Source of the DNA: Leptospira kemamanensis
GTDB taxonomy: Bacteria > Spirochaetota > Leptospiria > Leptospirales > Leptospiraceae
Reading direction: 5' to 3'
Length of the DNA stretch: 64,000 bases
NCBI RefSeq assembly: GCF_004769665.1
Contig: NZ_RQGG01000050.1
Location: 62,001-126,000 of the forward strand
Part shown: piece by piece, positions 45,956-55,038 of the stretch
Position numbering within the stretch: position 1 is the first letter of the stretch
How the letters are laid out: each line of letters starts with the position of its first letter
Notes under the pieces: model-generated
Databases searched by the model: none
Told to the model about the DNA's origin: nothing
The model's input: the letters and a program-made list of their open reading frames with translations, nothing else
Translations under genes and position numbers: made by a program

Positions 45956-46852
45956 TTGCACCAATTGAAAACTAAATACTCTAGTTTTGGGTCAGAACCG
46001 ACTGGAGGTGGACAATGGCTTCATTTACACCTGCATTCTCCCGTAGATGGATCCACTGTTTCCGTTGTGGCAGGCCATAAACCGCCAGATCCTTTTTTTG
46101 CTTCTGGGTCTTTTTTGATGTTTCCCTGGGTCAACCGACTAGAACCCAATCCCTGGGCAAGGGATCCATTTTATCCCAGTGTACACTGGCTCACGGATGG
46201 GAATGGGATTTCTCTTCATGGTCTCTTTCACAATTTGCCGAGGGTGATCCTAGAGGAAACGCAGTCCGACGAAAAGTCAGTGGTCAAATTTGGAATGGAA
46301 ATTCCCGATTCTTGGAAGGGAACCTTTCTTTCTAAGATCCAAGTAAGGGAAGTTTACGAACTCACTCCCTCTGAGCTCAAAATCATTTATGAATTGGAAA
46401 ATACATCCACCGAGGACTTTCCTTTTGCCCTTGGCATCCATCCCTATTTTCGTTGGAATGAGGAGGAAAATATCGATGATTTATTCCTCATAGGTTCTGG
46501 TTTCCATCAAATCAAATTAGGGGATTATCTTTTGCCGGAACGAGTGTTAGACGGTGAGTTAGTGATTCACTCTGAGATCCCTCTAAGTGGAAAAAATTTG
46601 GATGATCTCTATATGGCCGTCGGAAACGAAGTGCCCTATATAGGACTTTTTTCGATGAACAAAAAGGAAAAATTAATCATCAGTGGCGGAAACTTTTACC
46701 AAGTGTTCACTCCACAAGATCGTAAGTCCATTGCCATCGAACCGATGACAAGCACTGGAAACTTTTTACATTTCCCTCGTGCAAATCCTAGTATAGTGCC
46801 AAAACAATCCGAAAAAAAAATCGAATTTTCCATTCGTTTGGATCAATTCTAA
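45956..46852 (+). CDS. aldose 1-epimerase family protein
   Basis: A 298-residue beta-sandwich protein of the galactose mutarotase fold. It keeps SLHGLFH (about 83-89), the catalytic His in LGIHPYFRW (about 160-168) and the base Glu in IAIEPMTS (about 261-268). It may convert alpha and beta aldoses or, like YeaD, hexose-6-phosphates; the sugar is not clear. There is no signal peptide. The start is a TTG with GGGAGAT upstream, divergent from sppA by 55 bases. Confidence 0.85.
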   Translation: MHQLKTKYSSFGSEPTGGGQWLHLHLHSPVDGSTVSVVAGHKPPDPFFASGSFLMFPWVNRLEPNPWARDPFYPSVHWLTDGNGISLHGLFHNLPRVILEETQSDEKSVVKFGMEIPDSWKGTFLSKIQVREVYELTPSELKIIYELENTSTEDFPFALGIHPYFRWNEEENIDDLFLIGSGFHQIKLGDYLLPERVLDGELVIHSEIPLSGKNLDDLYMAVGNEVPYIGLFSMNKKEKLIISGGNFYQVFTPQDRKSIAIEPMTSTGNFLHFPRANPSIVPKQSEKKIEFSIRLDQF

Positions 46853-46912
46853 AAAAAAATATTCTCTTTATCGAACAAACTGTCTAAGAAAAAAAAAGAG
46901 GATAATTCCCCA

Positions 46913-47122
46913 ATGTCAGATGCCCTAGTGAATACTTGTAAACAGATCAGTAAAAATCTTTTGGAAATCAAATACTTCGCTGAAAAGAAAAACACTAGCC
47001 GAACTTCTGTTTATCGAGCCTTACAAGATAAAAAAATCAATGAAGTTATGATTGGTAAAAATTCGAGATTCATCATTTTAGATGATGCGGCAAAGAAGTG
47101 GAAACCTGGTAGACAGGTCTAA
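46913..47122 (+). CDS. small helix-turn-helix protein, 69 residues
   Basis: A short protein with a predicted DNA-binding helix-turn-helix (FAEKKNTSRTSVYRALQDKKI, about 22-42), followed by the strand-rich tail IGKNSRFIIL typical of excisionase/MerR-like small regulators. It has an AGAGGA site about 9 bases upstream, after an A-rich spacer of about 60 bases. The gene is not accompanied by an integrase, and the target is unknown. Its 3' end overlaps the convergent gene ending at 47073 by 50 bases. Confidence 0.6.
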   Translation: MSDALVNTCKQISKNLLEIKYFAEKKNTSRTSVYRALQDKKINEVMIGKNSRFIILDDAAKKWKPGRQV

Positions 47123-47933
47123 ACTCGAGTTCTTCTGCTTTTAAACTGGTAAGAATCCAATCTGATTTCGGTACATCTTTGATGGCATTCCAAATGTCCT
47201 TTGGAATGGTTTCTCTGATGGGCTGAGGGACAGTTGGTTTCAAACCGAAATAAGGTAATAAGTATTCATCCGTTTCTATCTCCAAAAAGTATCCTAAAAA
47301 ACTATAGTATACGTTTCCAAAACTTTTATCTTTATGGGTATCTCTTGTTTGGATATAACACTCTGCTAATTTCGGGTAGGGTGGTTGAAACGTTTTGGAA
47401 TGGAGGCGGTAATGGATTGTTTTCAGAAGACCCATTCGAAGAACCAAATGAGAATCTCCCTCATGCATTTGGATATGACGCATGGGTAATGGGATCAGCA
47501 TTCCTTCCAATTGCAAACTTGCTTGGATCGTGGTTACATCCTTAAGTCGTAATTCTGTAGGTTCTTGGAAGTAAGATTGTATTTTTTCAAAGTGAGATGT
47601 TTTTTCTTTGGGACTCTGGTTTGTGATCCCCTTGCCACGCAGTTTATCTCGTAGACTATTTGTTAGACGGTCTTTTTTCTCTTTGGCAAACGAGTGGGGA
47701 AAACAAAAGAAACGAATGGAATCAAAAAAACTCAGTTCTCTTTGCAAACTAAGGCTGAACCCACTATGACCTAGTGGTTCTGGTTTCGTTTTCCAATCCA
47801 AAACCCAAAATGGTCGCAAAAAGGAAAAATGGGAGGTTTCCCATTCCAATACCATTTCTTGTAATTGGGTTTCAAACATAGGGAGATGTTCGAAAGAAAT
47901 CGTAAGTTCATATGTTTTTGGGAATTTCCACAT
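47073..47933 (-). CDS. hypothetical cytoplasmic protein, 286 residues
   Basis: I recognise no family. The protein is soluble-looking, rich in Phe, Leu, Lys and Pro, without a signal peptide, membrane helix or clear catalytic motif. Several segments look like amphipathic strands, for instance 'LKDVTTIQASLQLEGMLIPL' around the middle. It is divergent from the LOG-family gene, 34 bases away, and overlaps the 3' end of the HTH gene on the opposite strand. Confidence 0.6.
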   Translation of the reverse strand: MWKFPKTYELTISFEHLPMFETQLQEMVLEWETSHFSFLRPFWVLDWKTKPEPLGHSGFSLSLQRELSFFDSIRFFCFPHSFAKEKKDRLTNSLRDKLRGKGITNQSPKEKTSHFEKIQSYFQEPTELRLKDVTTIQASLQLEGMLIPLPMRHIQMHEGDSHLVLRMGLLKTIHYRLHSKTFQPPYPKLAECYIQTRDTHKDKSFGNVYYSFLGYFLEIETDEYLLPYFGLKPTVPQPIRETIPKDIWNAIKDVPKSDWILTSLKAEELEFRPVYQVSTSLPHHLK

Positions 47934-47967
47934 TTTTTATACCATTCGGTCGATCTATGATAACAAG

Positions 47968-48732
47968 ATGAATGATTTAGCCTTTGAGAATCAAAGTTTT
48001 TTATGGGGAAATGAAGCAGGCCCTATTCGGATTCTTTCCGAATACCTCCACCCAAAGTCTGAGTTCAAAGAGCATGGAATCACGGATACAATTGTTGTTT
48101 TTGGTTCGGCACGAATCCCTTCCGAGGAAACAAACCAAACGGGACAAACCTCTCCCTTACAGGAACTCAGCCATTATTATGAAGAAGCCCGCGAATTTTC
48201 AAGACTCATCTCCGAATGGTCGGAAGTCTTAAAAAAAGAAATTCCCGATCGCAATTTGCATATTTGTACAGGTGGAGGACCTGGGATTATGGAAGCGGGA
48301 AACCGGGGGGCAAGGGAGGCAGGTTCTAAGTCTGTGGCTCTTAATATCGTCCTTCCTCATGAACAACACCCAAATCCTTATGTAAATCCAGAACTTACCT
48401 TTGAATTCCATTACTTCTTTATGCGAAAACTATGGTTTATGAAAACCTGTCGAGGGATGATTGCCTTTCCCGGAGGGTTTGGAACCTTCGATGAACTCTT
48501 TGAAACTCTCACCCTTGTCCAAACAGGGAAAAAATCTCCGATTCCCATTTTACTTTATGGGAAAAAATTTTGGTCAGAGGTCATCAATTTCAAAAAACTA
48601 GCAGAAATGCGTCTGATTTCCGAATCAGATCTGCATCTATTTGGGTATGCCGACGACCCAGTAGAAGCGCTTCGATTCTTTCAGGAAAAGATTCGTTTCG
48701 AATTGACCCATTCTGAGGGTACAAAAACATAG
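47968..48732 (+). CDS. LOG-family protein (TIGR00730-like)
   Basis: A 254-residue Rossmann-fold protein of the LOG/lysine-decarboxylase-like family. It has TGGGPGIMEAGNRGA (about 95-109) and the nucleotide-binding signature PGGFGTFDELFETLT (about 168-182). Characterised relatives release free cytokinin bases from nucleotides or act as nucleotide 5'-monophosphate nucleosidases. The N-terminal part (to about residue 70) is longer than in small LOG proteins and fits the longer subgroup. It lies 18 bases upstream of rpmB on the same strand. Confidence 0.88.
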   Translation: MNDLAFENQSFLWGNEAGPIRILSEYLHPKSEFKEHGITDTIVVFGSARIPSEETNQTGQTSPLQELSHYYEEAREFSRLISEWSEVLKKEIPDRNLHICTGGGPGIMEAGNRGAREAGSKSVALNIVLPHEQHPNPYVNPELTFEFHYFFMRKLWFMKTCRGMIAFPGGFGTFDELFETLTLVQTGKKSPIPILLYGKKFWSEVINFKKLAEMRLISESDLHLFGYADDPVEALRFFQEKIRFELTHSEGTKT

Positions 48733-48750
48733 CGAAACAAGGTAATAATT

Positions 48751-49041
48751 ATGGCTAGAACATGTGTAGTAACCGGAAAAGGAACAACGGCAGGGAACAA
48801 CGTATCCCATTCTCATAAAAAGAATCGCCGTATCTGGAAGGTGAATGTGATCACAAAAAAAATCTTCTTGGAAGACGAGAACCGTTGGGTTCGCGTTAAG
48901 ATTTCTACACGTGCTTTAAGAACCCTTCGTAAAAAAGGTTTGAAAGTGGCAATCAAAGACCACGGCGGTGATATCTCCGCAATCACTCCTAAAAAATACG
49001 TAGGAATCACTCCCAAAGCACAACAAGCAACGACAGCTTAA
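48751..49041 (+). CDS. rpmB: 50S ribosomal protein L28
   Basis: A 96-residue basic protein with the L28 start ARTCVVTGK and the core [11 protein letters not shown], followed by [16 protein letters not shown]. It belongs to the large ribosomal subunit. There is one Cys near the N-terminus, so the zinc ribbon of some L28 forms is absent. AAGG lies ten bases upstream of the ATG. It is separated from nth by a hairpin. Confidence 0.97.
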   Translation: MARTCVVTGKGTTAGNNVSHSHKKNRRIWKVNVITKKIFLEDENRWVRVKISTRALRTLRKKGLKVAIKDHGGDISAITPKKYVGITPKAQQATTA

Positions 49042-49055
49042 ATCCACGATTTAAG
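49037..49055 (+). terminator. hairpin after rpmB
   Basis: CTTAAAT (49037-49043) pairs with ATTTAAG (49049-49055) around a 5-base loop, followed by TTTGTTTGT. The rpmB stop codon is inside the 5' arm. The stem has low GC, so termination would be partial, and nth begins 12 bases further. Confidence 0.4.
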
Positions 49056-49067
49056 TTTGTTTGTGGA

Positions 49068-49718
49068 TTGAAACGATCCAAAAAAACTCCAAATATCACC
49101 GAAGTTTACCGTCTTCTTGAGGCGGAATTCGGTGTTGTTGAAACTCCCCTCACATATACAAAACCATACGAATTGGCAATTGCCGTCATCCTCAGTGCAC
49201 AGTGTACGGATGAACGAGTGAACCAGGTCACACCTGAACTCTTTCGTACCTTCCCAACCCTTGAATCTTTCGCGAAAGCTCCCCTCACTGCTATTGAGAA
49301 AAAAATCTTCTCCACTGGGTTTTATAAAAACAAAGCCAAAAGCATCCAAGGATTTGCAAAAATGGTATTAGAAACATTTGGTGGGGAACTTCCAAAGACA
49401 ATGGAAGAGGCAATCCAACTCCCAGGATTTGGAAGGAAAACCGCCAATGTGGTGCTTGCTGAAATTTATGGAGTGGTGGAAGGGTTTGTGGTGGATACTC
49501 ACGTCAAACGATTGACCAAACGACTTGGATTTACCAAAAAAACAGATCCCGTTCAAATTGAACGGGAGATGATGAAAATCACTCCTAAGGAAATTTGCCG
49601 TAACCTATCTCTTTACCTAATATTTCTCGGTCGTAAGTATTGCCAGGCGCGCCGTACGTTTTGTTCGGACTGTCCTCTTTCTTCTCTATGTCCTTCTTAT
49701 TCGGAGTCGGTTTCATAA
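49068..49718 (+). CDS. nth: endonuclease III (DNA glycosylase/AP lyase)
   Basis: A 216-residue base-excision repair enzyme that removes oxidised pyrimidines. The helix-hairpin-helix is LPGFGRKTANVVL with the catalytic Lys, and the catalytic Asp lies in VDTHVKRL. The 4Fe-4S cluster loop C-x6-C-x2-C-x5-C is complete at the C-terminus (CQARRTFCSDCPLSSLC). The length is normal. The start is a TTG at 49068 with a weak site. The last 134 bases overlap the convergent gene ending at 49585. Confidence 0.95.
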   Translation: MKRSKKTPNITEVYRLLEAEFGVVETPLTYTKPYELAIAVILSAQCTDERVNQVTPELFRTFPTLESFAKAPLTAIEKKIFSTGFYKNKAKSIQGFAKMVLETFGGELPKTMEEAIQLPGFGRKTANVVLAEIYGVVEGFVVDTHVKRLTKRLGFTKKTDPVQIEREMMKITPKEICRNLSLYLIFLGRKYCQARRTFCSDCPLSSLCPSYSESVS

Positions 49719-50421
49719 GACCTTCTTCCGTTTCCGATTCTTTTCTTTGTTTCCAAGAACGATTGCGGTCAACTAAATTGATGGATTCCACTTTGTAATC
49801 CAATCGAATCAGGTTTCGTTTGCGAAAAAACAAATTGAGAGTTCCAAGCCTACCATAGTCTTTGGGGCATTCCACTTGGTGGACATTGGAAAGGTAACGA
49901 AACCGTGCCTGTGGTTTCCCTTCGACGAGTAAAAAGATCGGGAGTTCGGGATGGTTTTGCCAAGGGATGAGTGGGATTTTGATTTCTTCTTCGGGACTCA
50001 CATAGACAATCCAACCATCAAAGTCCTCTGTGTTTTTGGCGCTTAAGAGTCCATCTATGGAACCTAAACCGAGTTTGACGGGACCGTGGTCCATTTCGAT
50101 GGTTTTTGTCAGGTTAAATCCATCAAAAGGAAATTCTAAGGGTTTGTCTTTGGGTGAAAAAGGGTACAACATGTACCCTTTTCCTCGTTTGAGGTCTAAA
50201 TCCATTTTTTCCCGTTCCACAAAACCTAGGAGGGCACTGAGTCCCCCACGTCCTTCTTCATCCATTTTGGTGAAAAGCTCTTTCCCACAGTGGAAAAACA
50301 TACGTAAAGGGCGGTCTTCTAAACTTTCGTGGGCGAAACTGGGAGAAAGTGAAAGAAAGAATCCAATTGTCATAATAGACCAGAAGTTTCTTCCAAGAAA
50401 GGAAAGACGGATATTTATCAT
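49585..50421 (-). CDS. exported hypothetical protein, 278 residues
   Basis: I recognise no family. A signal peptide ends near SFAH (about 30); AAGG upstream of the ATG at 50421 supports this start, although an ATG at 50373 would give a shorter signal. The mature part contains a beta-rich domain (about 80-215) and a Lys/Glu/Pro-rich tail (about 225-278). The tail is encoded on the strand opposite the last 134 bases of nth, including its Fe-S cluster codons, so the end of the frame may be accidental extension after loss of an earlier stop. Confidence 0.55.
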   Translation of the reverse strand: MINIRLSFLGRNFWSIMTIGFFLSLSPSFAHESLEDRPLRMFFHCGKELFTKMDEEGRGGLSALLGFVEREKMDLDLKRGKGYMLYPFSPKDKPLEFPFDGFNLTKTIEMDHGPVKLGLGSIDGLLSAKNTEDFDGWIVYVSPEEEIKIPLIPWQNHPELPIFLLVEGKPQARFRYLSNVHQVECPKDYGRLGTLNLFFRKRNLIRLDYKVESINLVDRNRSWKQRKESETEEGLMKPTPNKKDIEKKEDSPNKTYGAPGNTYDREILGKEIGYGKFP

Positions 50422-50511
50422 TTGTGACCTTGGTACTAAGAACGGAAGATTTCGAAACAGAATGAACCAAAAAACCTGATCTCTGTCTAACCTAAGGGCA
50501 GAAAGGATGCC

Positions 50512-51423
50512 ATGAACTTCTTCAAAAATCTATTTCTCTACGCTAAAATGGTTAAATTTTCCCACACACTTTTTGCTTTGCCTTTCGCTGGGATTAGCTT
50601 TGTCCTAGCCTACCTCGAGTCGAATCTCGACACGGGTGATTTGCTTCGCATTGGAGCCCTGATCCTTGTTTGTATGGTGAGTGCCCGGAGTGCTGCCATG
50701 GGTTTCAATCGTTACGTGGATTCTGAGATCGATGAAAAGAATCCCCGCACTCAAAATAGGGAAATTCCCGCTGGGAAAATTTCTAAACTCTCGGCCCTTC
50801 TTTTCATTGGTTTATCTGCCTTTATTTTTATCTTTGCGAGTTTCTTCGTCAACAAACTGGCTTTCCTTCTTTCCTTCCCGGCACTTTTTATTTTGTTTCT
50901 TTATTCTCTCACCAAGCGGTTTACCTTGTTTTGCCATTTGGTGTTGGGATTTGCCATCTCTCTTGCCCCACTTGGGGCTTGGATTGCCATTACAGAAACC
51001 ATAAGTCTTGTTCCGATTTTATTTTCCTTAGGTTTATTGTTTCATATCTCCGCCTTTGATGTGTTATATGCCATTCAAGATATGGACTTTGACAAAAAAG
51101 AAAATCTTCATAGCATTCCCGCAAAACTGGGTGAGGGTAAGTCTCGACTCATCGCTGTGATTTTGCATGCTCTCTCTTTTGTATTTTTCATCATGGCGGG
51201 AGTGAATGCCGAACTAGGGTTTATGTATTTTTTCATCCTTTCTGTGATTGGAATTTTAGTGTTATATGAACACAAAATTTCCTATCAATTCAAGGGTAAA
51301 GAATTGCCTCTTATTTTTTACCAAATCAATTCTTGGATCAGTGTGGTTTTGTTTTTGGCCATCCTCTTTGATAAATGGAATGAGTTTTTATTAAAGATTT
51401 CTTCTGGTATTAGTTTCCGATGA
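50512..51423 (+). CDS. UbiA-family prenyltransferase
   Basis: A 303-residue polytopic enzyme that attaches a polyprenyl chain to an aromatic acid in quinone synthesis. Both Asp-rich motifs are visible: [18 protein letters not shown] (about 65-82) and [13 protein letters not shown] (about 186-198). Eight or nine hydrophobic helices are present. It overlaps ubiX as ATGA. The pair resembles the prenyltransferase/flavin prenyltransferase sets used for menaquinone by the futalosine route in bacteria without ubiquinone, so the gene could be called mqnP; that is inference. Confidence 0.9.
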   Translation: MNFFKNLFLYAKMVKFSHTLFALPFAGISFVLAYLESNLDTGDLLRIGALILVCMVSARSAAMGFNRYVDSEIDEKNPRTQNREIPAGKISKLSALLFIGLSAFIFIFASFFVNKLAFLLSFPALFILFLYSLTKRFTLFCHLVLGFAISLAPLGAWIAITETISLVPILFSLGLLFHISAFDVLYAIQDMDFDKKENLHSIPAKLGEGKSRLIAVILHALSFVFFIMAGVNAELGFMYFFILSVIGILVLYEHKISYQFKGKELPLIFYQINSWISVVLFLAILFDKWNEFLLKISSGISFR

Positions 51424-52016
51424 AACTGGTGGTTGGTCTTGCTGGTGCCAGCGGCAGTATTTATGCAGCTCGATTTTTAAAAGCATTATCAGAAGTTGAA
51501 GGGGAAACCTATATCACAGCAAGTCCCGCTTCCTTACGTATTTTTTCAGAAGAATATGAAACCAATGTGAAAACCACAGAAGACATTTTGTCTTTTGTGG
51601 AAGAGAAGTGGATGGTAAAACCCAAACACAAATTTCACGTGCGTAATTTTTTTGATATAGGATCGGACATCGCCAGTGGTTCCAATGTTTGGGATGCAAT
51701 GGTGGTCGTGCCTTGTAGTATGAAAACTGTGGCTTCGATGTCTGCGGGTCTAACGGAAAACTTAATTGAACGCACGGCCGATGTCACTCTCAAAGAAAGA
51801 AGACGACTCATTGTAGTGCCAAGAGAAACTCCTTACAACCGCATCCACCTCCGCAATCTTCTCAATTTGGATGAAGCAGGGGCCATCATCCTACCCGCAT
51901 CCCCAGGGTTTTACCAAATGCCAAAAACTTTGGATGACCTAGGTGATTTTATCGCAGGAAGGATTTTTAATTTACTTGGACTTTCTCAAACTCTTTTCCC
52001 TAAATGGGAGGGGTAA
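51420..52016 (+). CDS. ubiX: UbiX-family flavin prenyltransferase
   Basis: A 198-residue flavoprotein that makes prenylated FMN, the cofactor of UbiD-type decarboxylases. Family motifs are [15 protein letters not shown] (5-19), [27 protein letters not shown] (about 97-123), [17 protein letters not shown] and [16 protein letters not shown]. The length is normal. It is co-translated with the UbiA-family gene. Its end overlaps the convergent thioesterase gene by 17 bases. Confidence 0.95.
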   Translation: MKLVVGLAGASGSIYAARFLKALSEVEGETYITASPASLRIFSEEYETNVKTTEDILSFVEEKWMVKPKHKFHVRNFFDIGSDIASGSNVWDAMVVVPCSMKTVASMSAGLTENLIERTADVTLKERRRLIVVPRETPYNRIHLRNLLNLDEAGAIILPASPGFYQMPKTLDDLGDFIAGRIFNLLGLSQTLFPKWEG

Positions 52017-52413
52017 AGTTTCTAAAATACGCAGTAGGTTTTCCATTCTCACCTAAGCAAACGTAGGTGATATCACTTTCGATCACAGCAGACATTTTTC
52101 CCGTTTGTGGGTGGTTTGTGATCGCAAGGGTTCTTGAGGTGATGGAAGATTTTCCATATTTCACAATCTTTCCATAAATTTGGATGATGTCACCAGCACG
52201 GGCAGGAGAACGAAATACCACATTGTCCATACTCATCGTGACAATGTTTGTGTAACGGATTTTGTTCATTACATACATTGCCATTCCCTCATCAATCCAA
52301 GAGAGCATTTTCCCTCCAAAGAGATTATTGTGGTAGTTTAAATCGTCTGGTTGGACCAAGTGTTGGGTGACAAGTTCCATATCCCGGAGTTTGTTCTGAA
52401 TTGTCTCGACCAT
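52000..52413 (-). CDS. hotdog-fold acyl-CoA thioesterase
   Basis: A 137-residue thioesterase of the YciA/BFIT type, which hydrolyses acyl-CoA to free acid and CoA. Its signature is [21 protein letters not shown], with Asn and the Asp of WIDE at the active site, followed by [19 protein letters not shown]. The length fits a single hotdog domain that acts as an oligomer. I start at the ATG at 52413; the upstream frame would run into the divergent pyrB gene, and an ATG at 52380 is also possible. Confidence 0.88.
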   Translation of the reverse strand: MVETIQNKLRDMELVTQHLVQPDDLNYHNNLFGGKMLSWIDEGMAMYVMNKIRYTNIVTMSMDNVVFRSPARAGDIIQIYGKIVKYGKSSITSRTLAITNHPQTGKMSAVIESDITYVCLGENGKPTAYFRNFTPPI

Positions 52414-52479
52414 AAATACCAAAAAATATGTTTTCGATTTATTCGATACCAAAAACCCTAGAGAAAAGATTTCCGCCCT

Positions 52480-53412
52480 ATGTACGCATACTCCCACAAA
52501 AACATTTTAGACACCTTACAATTTTCCAAAGAAGACCTGAATTTCCTCATCGAAAAAACAAATCGTATGAGTGTCCTACATGAAACGGGGGAAGCATTTG
52601 GAATCCTCCACGGGAAACTCCTGGCATCCTTATTTTTTGAGGCCAGCACCCGCACTCGAATGAGTTTTGAGGCGGCCATGGAGCGTTTGGGAGGAAGGCT
52701 CATCTCCACCGTCGGGTTTCAATTTTCTTCCATCTCCAAAGGGGAAACCTTATACGACACGATGAAGATGATTGAGGCCTATGTGGACATCGCAGTCATC
52801 CGTCACCCCGTCGAAGGTTCTTCTCGGATTGCGGCAGGAGCTGTAAACATTCCTGTGATTAACGCAGGAGACGGTGCAGGCCAACACCCAACACAAGCTT
52901 TACTTGATTTGTACACCATCGTATCGGAAAAAAAGAAAATAGATGGGTTAAACATTGCCTTTATCGGGGATCTGAAGTATGGACGAACCATTCACTCCCT
53001 CATCAATTTATTACGTCATTATCCAGTGCATTTGTATCTCATCAGTCCCGAAGAATTAAAACTTCCTGAAAAATACAAAAAGAACTTAGAAGGATTCCCT
53101 ATGACCTGGGAAGAAACAACCGACATCAAAGCCATTTGGGATGCTGATGTTGCCTATGTGACAAGGATCCAAGAAGAAAGATTCCCTGACCATAGAGAGT
53201 ATGAAAAACTAAAAGATATTTATAAAGTGAATAAGGAACTTGTTCTTGCTTCTAAAAAAGACACAACCATCCTCCATCCTCTCCCTCGTGTGAATGAACT
53301 TTCCACTGATGTAGATGATTTACCAAATGCAGCATACTTCCGTCAGGCGAAGTATGGTGTGGTTGTCAGGATGGTTTTACTCTGCCTAAGTCTTGGAGTC
53401 AATTTTGACTAA
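52480..53412 (+). CDS. pyrB: aspartate carbamoyltransferase catalytic subunit
   Basis: A 310-residue enzyme that condenses carbamoyl phosphate with aspartate, the first committed step of pyrimidine synthesis. The carbamoyl-phosphate motif [13 protein letters not shown] (about 53-65) and [11 protein letters not shown] (about 136-146) are intact. [11 protein letters not shown] and the [15 protein letters not shown] end fit PyrB and distinguish it from ornithine carbamoyltransferase. No regulatory PyrI gene is adjacent. The DUF2203 gene begins 8 bases before its stop codon. Confidence 0.95.
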   Translation: MYAYSHKNILDTLQFSKEDLNFLIEKTNRMSVLHETGEAFGILHGKLLASLFFEASTRTRMSFEAAMERLGGRLISTVGFQFSSISKGETLYDTMKMIEAYVDIAVIRHPVEGSSRIAAGAVNIPVINAGDGAGQHPTQALLDLYTIVSEKKKIDGLNIAFIGDLKYGRTIHSLINLLRHYPVHLYLISPEELKLPEKYKKNLEGFPMTWEETTDIKAIWDADVAYVTRIQEERFPDHREYEKLKDIYKVNKELVLASKKDTTILHPLPRVNELSTDVDDLPNAAYFRQAKYGVVVRMVLLCLSLGVNFD

Positions 53413-53773
53413 AAAAATTTGGACTTTGGAAGAAGCCAGGGAAGTGTTACCTTTGGTGCGTGATATCACAAAAGAATATTACCTTAAGGCAAGTGTCCTA
53501 GCAGATGATGTCAGATACAAAATGTTACCAGAAAATATTTTGGAATCCAAAGAAGAAGAAATTGCAGACATCATCAAACATTGGACCAATGAAATCTTAA
53601 ATTTGAAAATTGATGTTAAGGGTTTGTGGCTCGTAGACTTTGATCATGGGAATGGTTTTTACTGTTGGACATGGGGCGAAGAAGATGTGCTATACGAACA
53701 TGGTTATCATGAAGGATTTAGATCGAGAAAACTCATAGAGGAAAATAAAGAAGAAAATGATTCAGATAAATGA
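53405..53773 (+). CDS. DUF2203 protein
   Basis: A 122-residue protein of DUF2203. It has the [15 protein letters not shown] start, GLWLVDFD and [22 protein letters not shown] near the end, which together mark the family. Its function is not known. I start at the TTG at 53405, which has GGAG six bases upstream, instead of the TTG at 53393. It overlaps both pyrB (8 bases) and dapL (17 bases), so the three are translated together. Confidence 0.8.
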   Translation: MTKKIWTLEEAREVLPLVRDITKEYYLKASVLADDVRYKMLPENILESKEEEIADIIKHWTNEILNLKIDVKGLWLVDFDHGNGFYCWTWGEEDVLYEHGYHEGFRSRKLIEENKEENDSDK

Positions 53774-54983
53774 AAACTATTTAAAATTAAAAGCGGGATA
53801 TCTATTCCCTGAAATTGGAAGAAGAGTAAAAGTATATTCCGAAGCCAACCAAAATGCAAAAATCATCCGACTGGGAATTGGTGACGTAACATTACCACTC
53901 GCACCAACAATAGTGAATGCCATGGTAGATGCGGCCAAAGAAATGGGAAGTGCCGGTGGTTTCCATGGATACGGACCTGAACAAGGTTATTCCTTTCTCA
54001 TCCAAAAAATCATCGCTCATGATTATAAAGCACGTGGTGTCCAAATCGCAGAAGACGAAGTGTTTGTTTCTGATGGATCCAAATGTGATTGTGGAAACAT
54101 CCAAGAAATCTTTTCCCTCGATAGTAAAATTGCCGTCGTAGATCCGGTGTATCCTGTCTACGTGGATACCAATGTGATGGCTGGTCGAACGGGAGAAGTA
54201 GGGCCTGATGGACGTTATGCGAACATCATTTATATGCCTGCGACTGAAGAAAATAATTTTGAACCTGATTTTCCAAAAGAAAAACCAGACATCATTTATC
54301 TTTGTTATCCAAATAATCCTACAGGGATGGTGGCAACAAAAGCCCGCCTGACCGAATGGGTGAATTATGCCAAAAAAATGGGAAGTATCATCCTTTACGA
54401 TTCCGCGTATGAATCTTTTATCCAAGACCCAGAAATTCCAAAATCGATTTATGAAATCCCAGGTGCCAAAGAAGTGGCAATGGAATTTCGATCCTTCTCG
54501 AAAACTGCCGGATTTACAGGAACACGCTGTGCCTACCTTGTGATTCCAAAAGACTTAAAAGGAAAAACAAAATCGGGAGAAGAAGTGAGTTTTAATTCCC
54601 TTTGGAATCGCCGTCACACTACCAAATTCAATGGTGTTTCGTATGTGACGCAAAAAGGGGCGGAAGCTGTATTTTCTACCCAAGGCCAAATCGAGATCAA
54701 AGAACAAATTTCCTATTATATGGAAAATGCAAAACTCATCCGCGAAGGTCTTGGCAAAGCGGGATACAAAGTGTTTGGCGGAACCAATGCTCCTTACATT
54801 TGGCTGAAAACCCCACGTGGCCTCAAATCCTGGGAATTTTTTGACGAACTTCTTGGCAAAGCCCAAGTGGTCGGAACGCCTGGTTCCGGATTTGGACCGG
54901 CTGGAGAGGGATATTTCCGACTTTCTGCTTTTGGAAAACGAGAAGATGTCATTTCTGCCATCGAACGCATCCAAAAAATGTAA
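53757..54983 (+). CDS. dapL: LL-diaminopimelate aminotransferase
   Basis: A 408-residue PLP-dependent aminotransferase that converts tetrahydrodipicolinate directly to LL-diaminopimelate, skipping the acyl steps of the usual lysine and peptidoglycan-precursor route. Diagnostic segments are [20 protein letters not shown] at the start, [38 protein letters not shown] and the PLP Lys in [12 protein letters not shown]. DapL is known from plants, Chlamydia and Leptospira. The length is normal. Confidence 0.95.
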   Translation: MIQINENYLKLKAGYLFPEIGRRVKVYSEANQNAKIIRLGIGDVTLPLAPTIVNAMVDAAKEMGSAGGFHGYGPEQGYSFLIQKIIAHDYKARGVQIAEDEVFVSDGSKCDCGNIQEIFSLDSKIAVVDPVYPVYVDTNVMAGRTGEVGPDGRYANIIYMPATEENNFEPDFPKEKPDIIYLCYPNNPTGMVATKARLTEWVNYAKKMGSIILYDSAYESFIQDPEIPKSIYEIPGAKEVAMEFRSFSKTAGFTGTRCAYLVIPKDLKGKTKSGEEVSFNSLWNRRHTTKFNGVSYVTQKGAEAVFSTQGQIEIKEQISYYMENAKLIREGLGKAGYKVFGGTNAPYIWLKTPRGLKSWEFFDELLGKAQVVGTPGSGFGPAGEGYFRLSAFGKREDVISAIERIQKM

Positions 54984-55003
54984 AATTTAGTCCTGGTTTT
55001 TTC

Positions 55004-55038
55004 CATAGCTCCGATATATAAAACAAGGTAGAGCTATG
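55004..55038 (+). promoter_or_regulatory. inverted repeat ending in a start codon
   Basis: CATAGCTC (55004-55011) and GAGCTATG (55031-55038) are perfect 8-base complements, 19 bases apart. The second arm contains the ATG of the exported protein at 55036. Between them lie TATATA (55015-55020), a likely -10 box, and AAGGTAG, the ribosome binding site. It could be an operator flanking the promoter or, in readthrough messages, a hairpin hiding the start. Confidence 0.4.
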
